Assembly (NCBI RefSeq): GCF_003860125.1
Contig: NZ_RQYL01000021.1
Location: forward strand, 1-51,178
Source: Fretibacterium sp. OH1220_COT-178
Lineage (GTDB): Bacteria > Synergistota > Synergistia > Synergistales > Aminobacteriaceae
DNA length: 51,178 nt
Direction of reading: 5' to 3'
This document shows positions 24,392 to 32,785 of the stretch, piece after piece. Both the position numbers and the translations under genes were made by a program. The notes under the pieces were generated by a model. That model worked only from the letters and a program-made list of their open reading frames with translations, did no database searches and was not told where the DNA came from. Positions within the stretch are counted from its first letter, which is position 1; every line of letters starts with the position of its first letter.

Positions 24392-24748
24392 TCACCTCCC
24401 GGCAAAAGCGTAACCTTTCAAAAGAAGATCCTGAAACCAGCTACTTTCAATCTCTTCTTTATCTTTGATAACAATGCTGTGATTCCACCTCTTGGCACTC
24501 ACCTGACTGACATTGTGTATCCTGTCGTCCTTGATTTCTTCATCGAGCATAAGGGAAAGGTATAATATGCCGTCTCTGGTCTTCTCATAGGTCCACATCC
24601 ATAAAAATTTTCTTTTGACCTTGTAGGAAAGTTGAGATTTGTGCTCTTTACCGATATTCGGCAATTCTTTCAGATAGCTCTCTATTCTTTGACAGTAGGC
24701 CTCTGTTAAAGGTTTGTCCTCAAAATGGCCAATCATTTTGTTGCTCAT
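24392..24748 (-). CDS. Small AT-rich gene, DUF5655-like
   Basis: The 118-residue protein resembles the DUF5655 domain: MIGHFEDKPLTEAYCQRIE at the start, KVKRKFLWMW in the middle, LYLSLMLDEEI, VSAKRWNHSIVI and a C-terminal DLLLKGYAFAG helix. The domain is often found alone or at the end of defence-related proteins, and its function is unknown. ATG 24748 is preceded by GAGGAAG. Base composition is far more AT-rich than the flanks and the gene lies between two copies of a 41-bp repeat, both signs of recent acquisition. The family call is from memory of the pattern. Confidence 0.55.
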   Translation of the reverse strand: MSNKMIGHFEDKPLTEAYCQRIESYLKELPNIGKEHKSQLSYKVKRKFLWMWTYEKTRDGILYLSLMLDEEIKDDRIHNVSQVSAKRWNHSIVIKDKEEIESSWFQDLLLKGYAFAGR

Positions 24749-24894
24749 TTTATCTTCCTCATTTGATGGATTGTCAAGCTAAACGCAACGGATAAGGAGG
24801 AGAAAGAAAGCCTGTGGGGCGGATGTTACACACCTGCGCCGAAGGCTGCGTGAAGGAACGCCATAGAGGAACAGAGCGGGGCGCAGGCGGCACG

Positions 24895-24935
24895 CCATCA
24901 ACAAAAAGGCCCCGCCCAAGGGACGGGGTCGTTCG
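24895..24935. repeat. 41-bp dispersed repeat, copy 2
   Basis: Direct copy of 24090-24130, with the 28-bp core identical (24908-24935). The two copies flank the AT-rich gene at 24392-24748 in the same orientation. Confidence 0.7.
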
Positions 24936-24998
24936 TCCATATCCTCCGCTCGACGAGGCCGATACACCGAACGCCTCAGGGTGCGCAAAAAAGCCGTT

Positions 24999-25180
24999 CG
25001 CCTGCGCCCCAGTAGGCGCCGAACAACGAGCTAAGCCGGCCGCCTGCGCCTCGGCAGGCGCCGAACAACGAGCTGAGCCGGCCGCCTGCGCCTCGGCTGG
25101 CGCTGAACAACGAGCTAAGCCGGCCATCTGCGCCTCGGCAGGCGCTGAACAACGAGCTAAGCCGGCCGCCTGCGCCTCGA
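24999..25180. repeat. Tandem array of 42-bp units
   Basis: Unit starts GAACAACGAGCTAAGCCGGC recur at 25021, 25063, 25105 and 25147, an exact 42-bp period, with a partial unit to the left. Units differ at a few bases. Each unit includes a CGCCTG/CAGGCG hairpin. The period is a multiple of three, so frames stay open on both strands, but no gene is convincing. Further right, 25225-25244 forms a CCGCAGCC/GGCTGCGG stem-loop near the end of the PQQ gene. Confidence 0.85.
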
Positions 25181-25259
25181 CAGCGCAAACTGTTGCGCCG
25201 TCGAGATAGCGAACGGCACGCCATCCGCAGCCTAACGGCTGCGGAGAGGCGGCCGCCTG

Positions 25260-26315
25260 CTACATGATCGCGTACAGATTCCCGTCCGCGCTGCCCAGGT
25301 AGAGCACGCCGCCCGCAAAGGCCGGGGAGCCGTTGATACCCCCGCCCGTCGCAAAGGTGAAGCGCTCCCGGCCCGAGGCCGCATCGAGGACGAAGAGGGT
25401 CCCCTGCCCGCCACCGGCAAAGACCAACCCCTCGCCGAAGACCGGCTGGGCCGCCACGCTGCCGCCCTGCGTGTCGAAACTCCACAGGACGCTGCCATTT
25501 TTCTCGGCGAGCGCGGCGATCTTGCCGTTCGCCGTCCCCACGAAGACCTTGCCGCCGCCGATGAAGGGCGCCGTCGTCACGGGGTCGCCCACGTTGGCCT
25601 TCCACTGCGGCACCACGCCCTTGATCCGGACGCTCTGGACGGAGCCGTCCCAGCTGGAGAAGAAAACGTTGCCGCCGTTGACGGACGGGGTGTTGATGGC
25701 GCCGCCCGCGCCGCCGCCCCACAAACGCTTGCCGTTCTTGGGACTGATGGCGCTGAAGACGCCCCTCTGCTCGCCCAGCAGGACGAGCCCCGAGGCGAAG
25801 GCCGGCGCACTGCGCAGCTCCAGGCCGGAATCGTAGGTCCAGAGAACCTTGCCGTTGGCCGCGGAGATGGCGTAGAGCTTGCCGTCGCCCTTAACGAAGA
25901 AGGCCTTGTTCTCCCCCACCGCCGTCCCGTCGACCACCGTCTCGGCAGCGTAGCTCTCCTCCGGCGGGACGTACTGCCAGGCGACTTTCCCGCTCTTCAC
26001 GGCCAGGCAGGTGATCGTCCCGTCCGCCTGGGCGAAGATCACCTTGTCGCCCATGATCGAGGGCCGGCCGACCACCGAATTCGTCCCCTTGTAGGACCAG
26101 GCGAGCCGACCCGACGCCGCCTGGACGGCATAGAGGTTGCCCACGCTGTCCCCCGCCAGGACCAGGCCCCCGGCCACCGCCACGGAACTGGTGATCGGGG
26201 CGTCGGCCTTGAAGGTCCAGCCCAGCCTGCCGCTCCAGGCCCAGGCCGCGCCTCCCGAGAACAGGATCGTGCACGCGAGAATCACAAGCACTGCAACAGA
26301 AAAAGTACGCTTCAT
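25260..26315 (-). CDS. PQQ-repeat beta-propeller protein, exported
   Basis: The 351-residue protein has a signal peptide (residues 1-27, ending AAWA) followed by about seven PQQ-type blades. Each blade has an LYAVQAASGRLAWSY-like strand with the conserved Gly and Trp (for example LYAISAANGKVLWTY, IAALAEKNGSVLWSF, LFVLDAASGRERFTF). It resembles BamB-like or sensor propellers without an enzyme motif, so it may be a periplasmic scaffold. ATG 26315 follows AAGGGGGG. The frame reads on past the true stop in other frames through the tandem array, but the TAG at 25260 is clear. A GGGCATG-3-CATGCCC dyad lies upstream. Partners are unknown. Confidence 0.82.
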   Translation of the reverse strand: MKRTFSVAVLVILACTILFSGGAAWAWSGRLGWTFKADAPITSSVAVAGGLVLAGDSVGNLYAVQAASGRLAWSYKGTNSVVGRPSIMGDKVIFAQADGTITCLAVKSGKVAWQYVPPEESYAAETVVDGTAVGENKAFFVKGDGKLYAISAANGKVLWTYDSGLELRSAPAFASGLVLLGEQRGVFSAISPKNGKRLWGGGAGGAINTPSVNGGNVFFSSWDGSVQSVRIKGVVPQWKANVGDPVTTAPFIGGGKVFVGTANGKIAALAEKNGSVLWSFDTQGGSVAAQPVFGEGLVFAGGGQGTLFVLDAASGRERFTFATGGGINGSPAFAGGVLYLGSADGNLYAIM

Positions 26316-26344
26316 TCTCTGTTTCCCCCCTTGAAATAAATAAC

Positions 26345-26361
26345 GGGCATGGTGCATGCCC
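26345..26361. promoter_or_regulatory. Dyad upstream of the PQQ protein gene
   Basis: GGGCATG-GTG-CATGCCC is a perfect 7-bp dyad at 26345-26361. A TATACT -10-like element reads toward the PQQ gene just upstream (about 26373), so the dyad would overlap its transcription start. Confidence 0.35.
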
Positions 26362-26485
26362 TTGAAACCCAAAGTATAGCGTTTATTTTTTTATTAAAAC
26401 AGAAAAGGAGGACCGTGACCATGTTATAGTTACTGAAAGTGAAATTTTGCCGAAAGTATTTCATGGGAAAGAACGGAGATTTTTC

Positions 26486-27235
26486 ATGCACGTGAAGCTC
26501 GACGAGACGAGGCGCTGGTTCGAGGACTACGCGCGCGGGTTCGACCTGTCGGACCCCATGCTGGAGATGAAGTACGTCCACAGCCACGACGTGATGCGGA
26601 CGGGAGAGACGCTGACGCGGGCCCTGGGCTGGGCGCCCGCCGAGGCGGAGGTCGGAATCGCCGCCTGCCTGCTGCACGACACGGGACGGTTCAGCCAATA
26701 TCGGGACTTTCGTACCTACCACGACGGCGGGTCCGTCGATCACGGCGACCGCGGACACGCGGTGCTGACCGCGGAGTTCCCCCGGGACCTCGCCGACGGC
26801 GAGGGGCGAAGCGCCATCCTGGAGGCGGTGCGCTGGCACAACAAGAGGGAGCTGCCGGAGCGGCTGGACGAACGGATCCTTCCCTTCTGCCGGCTGGTGC
26901 GGGACGCCGACAAGCTGGACGTCTTCAGGCTGGTCCAGCGCTGCATGGCCGAGGGACGCGAGGCGGAGCTGCTGCCGCGCCACAGGGTGGACGCGCCGCT
27001 CTCGCCGGAGCTTCTGGACGAGGTGGAGAACACGGGGAGGGGCTCGTACAAAAACGCGCACTCCATGCTCGACTATCTGCTGATCCAGATGACCTGGACG
27101 CTCGACCTCAACTACGCGCCCTCCCGGGCCCTTCTGAGGGAGAGCGGCATCCTGGACCGGATTCGGGAGCGCTTTCCCCCCGGAGAGGTCCGGGTGCAGA
27201 GGCTCCTGGACCGCCTGACCCGGGCCTCGGCATAG
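26486..27235 (+). CDS. HD-domain phosphohydrolase
   Basis: The 249-residue protein is a metal-dependent HD-superfamily hydrolase. YVHSHDVMRTGE supplies the first His, CLLHDTGRFSQY is the HD pair, and the downstream RDADKLDVFRL holds the conserved Asp. An additional His-rich DHGDRGHAVLTAEF lies between. Such proteins hydrolyse nucleotide or other phosphate esters; the substrate is unknown. ATG 26486 has an ACGGAG site, and an upstream in-frame start has no ribosome site. It stands alone between the divergent PQQ gene and a clear terminator at 27260-27289. Confidence 0.85.
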   Translation: MHVKLDETRRWFEDYARGFDLSDPMLEMKYVHSHDVMRTGETLTRALGWAPAEAEVGIAACLLHDTGRFSQYRDFRTYHDGGSVDHGDRGHAVLTAEFPRDLADGEGRSAILEAVRWHNKRELPERLDERILPFCRLVRDADKLDVFRLVQRCMAEGREAELLPRHRVDAPLSPELLDEVENTGRGSYKNAHSMLDYLLIQMTWTLDLNYAPSRALLRESGILDRIRERFPPGEVRVQRLLDRLTRASA

Positions 27236-27259
27236 AGACTGAAACTCAAGAGGACCTCC

Positions 27260-27289
27260 AGGAGCGGATCTCATTCCGCTCCTTTTTTT
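27260..27289 (+). terminator. Terminator after the HD hydrolase
   Basis: AGGAGCGGA (27260-27268) pairs with TCCGCTCCT (27275-27283) around 6 nt and runs into seven T (27283-27289). It separates this gene from the IclR/liv operon. Confidence 0.9.
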
Positions 27290-27395
27290 GATCTGCCCCT
27301 TTTTCATTCATTTGCTGTATCTTTCGAAAAAAAATGATATAATGGCCTTGCTCATTTCAGGTCAAGTGTCCCATTTTTATGTCGGGGGCTTTTGC

Positions 27396-28139
27396 ATGGA
27401 TGCGATGGGTCGTCTTACTCGCCTTATGGAACTTTTGATGGAGGACGGTGGAGAACTGGGCATTCGTGAGATCGCCCAGCGGACGTCCATCCCCAAGAGC
27501 ACGGTTCAGCGGATGCTGGAAGCACTCGAGGAGTGCGGCTGGCTGGTGCAGGACGCGAGGACGCAGCGTTATCGTGTCGCCCTGCGGCTGCTCCTATTCG
27601 CGAACGAATGGCGTTTGCATCAGGAGCTGGTGCGGCAGGCCCAAGGGGTGATGCTGGACCTGTGCCGTGCGACGCAGCAGACGGTTCTTCTGCTGGTTCT
27701 TGAGGGACAGCAGGGAATCTGCCTCAACCGGGTGGAGCCCGAGAGGACCATCCGGCTGGTCGCCGAGACGGGCAAGCGTTTTCCCCTTCACGCCGCGGCC
27801 TGCGGCAAGGTCCTTTTGGCTTACTCGCCTCCGGACCTGCAACAGCGGATCCTCTCCACCCCCCTGGAGGCCTATACGGCGAGGACCATCACGGATCCTT
27901 GCAACTTGAGGGAGGAGATCGCCCGCATACGGGCCTGCGGTCTCGCCTACAGCGTGGAGGAGATGACCGTCGGGGCCGCGGAGGCCGCAATTCCCCTTTT
28001 TTTCAGAAAATCCGATCGCTTTGTGGCGGCTTTGAGTATCGCAGGGCCCTCCTTCGACCTCGAGGGCCGATTCGAGGAGTTCGCGCGTCTCCTCAAGGAC
28101 GCCCGAGAAAAAATTCTTGGGACAAAAGAGGTGGAATGA
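27396..28139 (+). CDS. IclR-family regulator
   Basis: The 247-residue protein has an N-terminal winged helix (IREIAQRTSIPKSTVQRML, then LEECGWLVQD) and the IclR effector domain with FPLHAAACGKVLLA and the conserved Cys/Glu region in GLAYSVEEMTVGAAEAAIP. These proteins usually bind small carboxylic or aromatic ligands and control adjacent genes. ATG 27396 has a GGGGGC site; a -10-like TATAAT lies at 27338-27343 without a clear -35. It ends 1 bp before livG, so it is the first gene of the liv operon, an arrangement that gives direct feedback control. Confidence 0.88.
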   Translation: MDAMGRLTRLMELLMEDGGELGIREIAQRTSIPKSTVQRMLEALEECGWLVQDARTQRYRVALRLLLFANEWRLHQELVRQAQGVMLDLCRATQQTVLLLVLEGQQGICLNRVEPERTIRLVAETGKRFPLHAAACGKVLLAYSPPDLQQRILSTPLEAYTARTITDPCNLREEIARIRACGLAYSVEEMTVGAAEAAIPLFFRKSDRFVAALSIAGPSFDLEGRFEEFARLLKDAREKILGTKEVE

Positions 28140-28140
28140 C

Positions 28141-28911
28141 ATGCTGGAGGCAAAGGGACTCTCCGTCCATTTCGGCGGGCTCAAGGCCGTCGAAAAGGTG
28201 GATCTGGAGGTACGGCAGGGGGAGATCCTCTCCCTGATCGGGCCCAACGGAGCGGGCAAGACGACATTTTTCAACCTCGTCAGCGGCTTCCTGCGGCCCC
28301 ATGAGGGCAGCGTCGTCTTCAAGGGGCAGGACATCACGCATCTTCCGCCGCACCGGATAGCCGCCCTGGGGCTGGTCCGGACCTTTCAGAAGACAAATAT
28401 CTTTGCGGATATCGACGTCGCCGAAAGCGTCAAGATAGGATTCTCCTCCCACCGTACCGCGGGCTTCCTCGACATTCTGCTGCACGGAAAACGGAGCCGC
28501 AGGGAGCAGATGGACGTAAAAGAACGAACCGCGGAGCTTCTTAGGTTCTCCGGACTTCTCGGCCTGAGGAGGGACCTCGTCAAGAACATCCCCTACGGCA
28601 AGCAACGTATGCTTGCCGTTGCCCTCGCCCTTGCGGCCGGTCCCGAGCTGCTTCTGCTTGACGAACCGGCAACCGGACTCAATCCCGTGGAGACGAGTGA
28701 GCTGAGAGATATGATTTTAAGGATCCGCTCCGAGCTGGGCATCACCATCTTCATGATCGAGCACAACATGAACCTGGTCGCGTCCATCTCGGACCGCGTG
28801 GTCGTGCTGAACCACGGAGAGAAACTGGCCGAGGGTCTTCCCCCGGAGGTCGCTCGAAATCCTCTGGTCATCGAGGCCTACCTGGGACGGGGGTATGCCC
28901 ATGCTTCTTGA
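28141..28911 (+). CDS. livG: Branched-chain amino acid-type ABC ATPase
   Basis: The 256-residue ATPase has Walker A GPNGAGKTTF, a Q-loop region in LVRTFQKTNIF, and Walker B LLLLDEPATGLNP; the H-loop is IEHNMN. The usual LSGGQ is replaced by the PYGKQRML signature typical of LivG. It energises import through LivH/LivM. The start lies 1 bp after the IclR gene with a GAGGTGG site. Its end overlaps the start of livF. The HAAT family also takes amides, urea and aromatic acids, so the ligand is uncertain. Confidence 0.92.
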   Translation: MLEAKGLSVHFGGLKAVEKVDLEVRQGEILSLIGPNGAGKTTFFNLVSGFLRPHEGSVVFKGQDITHLPPHRIAALGLVRTFQKTNIFADIDVAESVKIGFSSHRTAGFLDILLHGKRSRREQMDVKERTAELLRFSGLLGLRRDLVKNIPYGKQRMLAVALALAAGPELLLLDEPATGLNPVETSELRDMILRIRSELGITIFMIEHNMNLVASISDRVVVLNHGEKLAEGLPPEVARNPLVIEAYLGRGYAHAS

Positions 28912-29608
28912 GGTCGAGGGTCTTAATGCTCACTACGGCCGCTCTCAGGTGCTGCACGAGGTTTCCCTGAAGGCGGAGAAGGGCTCCATCGTCACCCTGA
29001 TCGGGGCCAACGGGGCCGGGAAGACCACCTTGATGATGTGTCTGTCCGGGGTGCTCCGTCCGACGGCGGGGACCATCCTCTTCGACGGCTGCAATCTGGA
29101 GGGCAGGGCTCCGGACTGGATCGTCGCTCGCGGCCTGTCCCAATGTCCCGAGGGACGCCGCGTCTGGCCCGGCATGACCGTCCTGGAGAACCTCGAGATG
29201 GGCGCCGTCTCCGTCCGGGATTCCTCGGCGATCAAAGAACGCCTGGAGTGGTCCTTCGAACATTTCCCCATTCTCGCCGAGCGACAGGGGCAATTGGCGG
29301 GGAGCCTGAGCGGCGGCGAACAGCAGATGCTGGCCATCGCACGGGCTCTGATGCCCCGGCCCAAGCTCCTGCTGCTGGACGAACCGTCTCTGGGCCTGGC
29401 CCCCATCATCGTGGAAAAGGTCATGGACATCATACGGACGATACGGGACGACGGCACGACGGTCATCCTGGTAGAGCAAAATGCCTTTATGGCGCTGTCC
29501 ATTGCGGACTACGCCTATGTCCTGGAGACGGGACGGGTCGCCCTTTCGGGAACGGGAGCCTCGCTCCTGAAGGACGAGGAGGTCCGCCGCTCCTATCTGG
29601 GAGTGTGA
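28895..29608 (+). CDS. livF: Branched-chain amino acid-type ABC ATPase
   Basis: The 237-residue ATPase has Walker A GANGAGKTTL, signature LSGGEQQML, and Walker B LLLLDEPSLGLAP, followed by an H-loop in ILVEQN, which is the LivF pattern. It pairs with LivG as the second ATPase subunit. The first ATG (28895) lies inside the end of livG; an ATG two codons later is also possible. Confidence 0.92.
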   Translation: MPMLLEVEGLNAHYGRSQVLHEVSLKAEKGSIVTLIGANGAGKTTLMMCLSGVLRPTAGTILFDGCNLEGRAPDWIVARGLSQCPEGRRVWPGMTVLENLEMGAVSVRDSSAIKERLEWSFEHFPILAERQGQLAGSLSGGEQQMLAIARALMPRPKLLLLDEPSLGLAPIIVEKVMDIIRTIRDDGTTVILVEQNAFMALSIADYAYVLETGRVALSGTGASLLKDEEVRRSYLGV

Positions 29609-29668
29609 CGGGCTTCGCTGCGGAATTCCGGTACGGGTTTTGTTCCATCAACTGAGGAGGTGTGCGAG

Positions 29669-30817
29669 GTGAAGAAAGTTTTTGGGCTGCATGCGACAAT
29701 GCTGGCGGTACTCTCTCTCTTTTTGGCCTCTGCGGGATGGGCCGGAGAGCCCATTCGCGTCGGGGTGGTCCTTCCGACCTCCGGCCCCATCGCCTATGAC
29801 GGCGGGCTGGCTCTGAACGGCATCAAGATGGCGGTGGACGAGATCAACTCCGCGGGGGGCGTCCTGGGTTCTCCCATCGAGCTCTTCGTCGAGGACAGTG
29901 CCGGAGTCCCCGCCACTGCGGTGGCCGCCATGGAAAAGCTGGTCGGAATGCAGAAAGTCGTGGCCGTGATCGGCGACTTCGGCAGTTCCTGCACGCTCGC
30001 GATGATGGACGTGGCGCAGCGGGCCCAAATCCCTCTCATCACGCCCGTCTCCCTCGCCCCCAAGATCACGGAGATGGGGAACATCTGGATGTTCCGCGGC
30101 TGCGACAACTCCGCCATGATCGCCAAGGCCTTCACGAAGTGGGCCGTGCAGGAAAAGAAGATCGACAAGTGGGCTTACATCGCCATCAACACGGACTACG
30201 GCCGTGGATCCGTCGACGCGTTCAACAAGGATCTGGAGAAGCTGGGGGCCAAGGTCGTGTTCACGGAGTACTTCAACCAGGGGGAGACCGACTATTATCC
30301 GATCGTCACCCGGCTCGCTGCCAGTGACGCCAACGGCCTCTGCCTCTTCGGCGAGACGGTGGACCTCTCACGGGTCGTCGCCCAGTACCACGAGATGGGG
30401 CTCGAGGACAAGATGCTCATCATGGACCCGACCAGCGGGACCTTCAACGCCAAGTTCCTGGAGCTCGCCAAGGAGAACGCGGATGGCATCGTGGGGGCCA
30501 CGCGCTTTGCCGCGGCCATCCCCACCCCCGAGGCGCAAAAGTTTGTCTCCGACTACAGGGGCCGCTACGGCTTCGATCCCGAAAAGTACGCTCAGGCAGG
30601 CTACGACTGTACCCGAATGATCGCCCAGTCCATCGACAAGGCTCAAGCCGCGGACCCCGCAAAGATCCGCGACGCCCTGGCCGGGATCCAGTATGAGGGA
30701 CCGCAGGGAAAGGCCCATTTCGACGACAAGAACCAGCTGATCATCAGCGAGTACATCGTCATGTTCCGGGACGGCAAACTGGAGATCGTCGCAGGGCCGA
30801 TCTCGACGGAGGATTAG
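29669..30817 (+). CDS. livK: Leu/Ile/Val-type periplasmic binding protein
   Basis: The 382-residue protein has a signal peptide (about residues 1-25, ending AGWA) and a type I periplasmic-binding fold with the LivJ/LivK pattern. IRVGVVLPTSGPIAYDG, GIKMAVDEINSAGGVLG, VVAVIGDFGSSCTLAMMDVA and DYGRGSVDAFN all match. GTG 29669 is 8 nt after GAGGAGG; an earlier GTG at 29660 overlaps that site. It lies between the ATPase and permease genes of one operon. The ligand is an amino acid or a related carboxylate; the GDFGSS contact differs from typical Leu-binding sites, so a different acid is possible. Confidence 0.9.
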   Translation: MKKVFGLHATMLAVLSLFLASAGWAGEPIRVGVVLPTSGPIAYDGGLALNGIKMAVDEINSAGGVLGSPIELFVEDSAGVPATAVAAMEKLVGMQKVVAVIGDFGSSCTLAMMDVAQRAQIPLITPVSLAPKITEMGNIWMFRGCDNSAMIAKAFTKWAVQEKKIDKWAYIAINTDYGRGSVDAFNKDLEKLGAKVVFTEYFNQGETDYYPIVTRLAASDANGLCLFGETVDLSRVVAQYHEMGLEDKMLIMDPTSGTFNAKFLELAKENADGIVGATRFAAAIPTPEAQKFVSDYRGRYGFDPEKYAQAGYDCTRMIAQSIDKAQAADPAKIRDALAGIQYEGPQGKAHFDDKNQLIISEYIVMFRDGKLEIVAGPISTED

Positions 30818-30860
30818 AGGACGGGGACGCAACGACCCTCCGGAAAAGAGGATTTTTCTC

Positions 30861-31730
30861 ATGATGACGGTTTTTTTTCAGCAGATGCTGAACGGCGTCA
30901 TTCAGGGCTGCATCTATGCCCTGATCGCCCTGGGGCTCTCCCTGATCTTCGGTATCCTGGAGATGGCCAACTTCGCCCATGGTGAATTCTACATGCTTGG
31001 GGCGTTCATGGCTCTTTTCTCCGTGCAGTTTCTTCACGTCCCCTTCTTCGTCGCCATGCTCATCGCCATGGGGGGCATGACGCTGTTCGGCATCCTGATC
31101 GAGCGCAGCGTCTTCCGTCCCATCGTAGGCAAGCCGCTGATCAACAGCATGTTGCTCTCGTTCGGCCTGTCGACGGCATTGGCGAATGCGGCCCTCTTCT
31201 TCTTCGGTGCGGACCCGCAGAAGATCGAGTCGGGCCTGGCCCGAATCCGCTTTCGGACGTTCGGGCTCCACATCACCGGGGAGCGCCTTGCGATCCTCGT
31301 CCTGAGCATCGTGCTGGTCCTTTTGCTCGCCTGGTTCATCCAGTACACGAGGACGGGCAAATCGATGCGGGCCATCGCCCAGGACAGGGTGGCGGCACAG
31401 CTCGCCGGGATCAACGTGGGCCGCATCTACGCCATCACCTTCGCGGTCGCGGGAGCCCTCGCCGCCGCAGCCGGAACCATGGTCGGCGCCATGTTCTTCG
31501 TCTCTCCCGAGATGGGGCTCTCCGTGGTCCTGAAGTCCTTCGTGATCGTCATCCTGGGAGGCTTCGGCAACATCAGGGGCGTCATCTTCGCCGCCATCCT
31601 CATCGGACTTCTGGAAAGCCTGGGGGGCGGCTACATCAGCTACGCCTATAAAGACGCCTATCCCTTCCTGCTGCTGGTCGTGCTCTTCATCCTCAGGCCG
31701 CAGGGGCTGACGGGAGGTGGACGGTCATGA
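30861..31730 (+). CDS. livH: HAAT-family ABC permease
   Basis: The 289-residue permease has the LivH pattern: GCIYALIALGLSLIFGILEMANFAHGEFYMLGA at the N-terminus (read in parts), a central MRAIAQDRVAAQLAGINV cytoplasmic loop that contacts the ATPases, and VILGGFGNIRGVIFAAILIG near the C-terminus. It pairs with LivM. ATG 30861 has only a weak AAGAGGA site. Its end overlaps the livM start by 4 nt. Confidence 0.92.
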   Translation: MMTVFFQQMLNGVIQGCIYALIALGLSLIFGILEMANFAHGEFYMLGAFMALFSVQFLHVPFFVAMLIAMGGMTLFGILIERSVFRPIVGKPLINSMLLSFGLSTALANAALFFFGADPQKIESGLARIRFRTFGLHITGERLAILVLSIVLVLLLAWFIQYTRTGKSMRAIAQDRVAAQLAGINVGRIYAITFAVAGALAAAAGTMVGAMFFVSPEMGLSVVLKSFVIVILGGFGNIRGVIFAAILIGLLESLGGGYISYAYKDAYPFLLLVVLFILRPQGLTGGGRS

Positions 31731-32710
31731 GGACTCCCCTGCCGCGTACGGCGGCCTTTCTGGCACTGATCGCCGCCCTCTGCGCCCTGCCTCGTCTGTT
31801 CGCGATGGATTATTACCTGCACATCTTCGTGATGTCCGAAATCTATGCGGTCCTGTCGCTCTCCCTCGCCCTGATCGTGGGCTTCTCCGGCCAGGTTTCC
31901 ATGGGCCACGCCGCCTTCTACGGCATGGGCGCCTACACCGCGGCCCTCGCCAGTACGCGCCTCGGGCTATCCTTCTGGTGGACGTTCTGGCTGGGCGGCC
32001 TTTTCGCAGGGGTGATCTCGTACCTCCTGGGCATCCTGGTGCTGCGCCTCAGAGGCCATGTTCTGGCCATCACGACGGCCTTCTTCGGACTGCTGGTCAC
32101 CGTGGTCCTGAACAACTGGATCCCCGTAACCAACGGCCCCATGGGAATCGCAGGGATACCGCGCCCCACTCCCCTCACCCTGCCGGGCGTTACCCTTGTC
32201 TTCGAATCGCGCACTCACTATTACTACCTGGGGCTGGTGATGGTCCTCGGCGTCGTGTGCTTTCTCCGGCGCATAGTCAACTCGCGTCTGGGAGACTCCA
32301 TGATCGCCGTACGGGAGAACGAGGAGCTGGCCCTGTCGATCGGGGTCGACTCCATGCGGACCAAGGTTCTGGCCTTCACGATAGGCGGAACGCTCGCCGG
32401 CATGGCGGGGGCCTTCTACGCCCATTACATCCTCTTCGTCAGCCCGGTGACCTTCACCATCAACGAGTCCATCAACCTGCTGGTCATGATCATCTTCGGC
32501 GGCATGAACACTCTGGCAGGTCCCATCTTCGGAGCCGTCTGCCTGACCATCCTCCCCGAATTCCTTCGGGTGGCGGGCTCGCTTCGCCTCGTCATCTACG
32601 GCATCGCACTGATGTTCTTCATCATCCGCCTTCCGTCGGGAGTCTGGGGGTCGTTGAAACCCCTGCTGATCTCCCGTCTCTCCAAGCCGGACGAAGAGCT
32701 GCCGGCGTAA
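31727..32710 (+). CDS. livM: HAAT-family ABC permease
   Basis: The 327-residue permease has the LivM pattern: AVLSLSLALIVGFSGQVSMG, GHAAFYGMGAYTAALA, the EAA-like loop with AVRENEELALSIGV, and IIFGGMNTLAGPIFGA. It starts at ATG 31727, overlapping livH (ATGA), and ends the liv operon. A GC-rich hairpin follows at 32735-32763. Confidence 0.92.
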   Translation: MRTPLPRTAAFLALIAALCALPRLFAMDYYLHIFVMSEIYAVLSLSLALIVGFSGQVSMGHAAFYGMGAYTAALASTRLGLSFWWTFWLGGLFAGVISYLLGILVLRLRGHVLAITTAFFGLLVTVVLNNWIPVTNGPMGIAGIPRPTPLTLPGVTLVFESRTHYYYLGLVMVLGVVCFLRRIVNSRLGDSMIAVRENEELALSIGVDSMRTKVLAFTIGGTLAGMAGAFYAHYILFVSPVTFTINESINLLVMIIFGGMNTLAGPIFGAVCLTILPEFLRVAGSLRLVIYGIALMFFIIRLPSGVWGSLKPLLISRLSKPDEELPA

Positions 32711-32734
32711 CCGTACGTCCGTTTCCCAAAAGTG

Positions 32735-32763
32735 CGGGGCGCCCCCGGTCCGGGGGCGCCCCG
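32735..32763. terminator. Hairpin between livM and the convergent aldolase gene
   Basis: CGGGGCGCCCCCG (32735-32747) and CGGGGGCGCCCCG (32751-32763) form a perfect 13-bp stem with a 3-nt loop. Four T follow on the minus strand, so it best suits the aldolase transcript, and it may also stop the liv operon. Confidence 0.7.
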
Positions 32764-32785
32764 TATCTCGCCGATACCGCGTGCG

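Noticed and set aside
24999-25180. Possible CRISPR array
   Set aside because: Units are adjacent at a fixed 42-bp period with no variable spacers, and no cas genes are present.
24814-25209. 131-codon frame through the tandem array with a fair ribosome site
   Set aside because: Most of it is the 42-bp repeat and the 41-bp dispersed repeat translated; the sequence has no family resemblance and reading is equally open on the other strand.
24976-25722. Fusion of the PQQ propeller with the tandem repeats
   Set aside because: That reading uses a different frame from the propeller, which ends at a clear stop at 25260.
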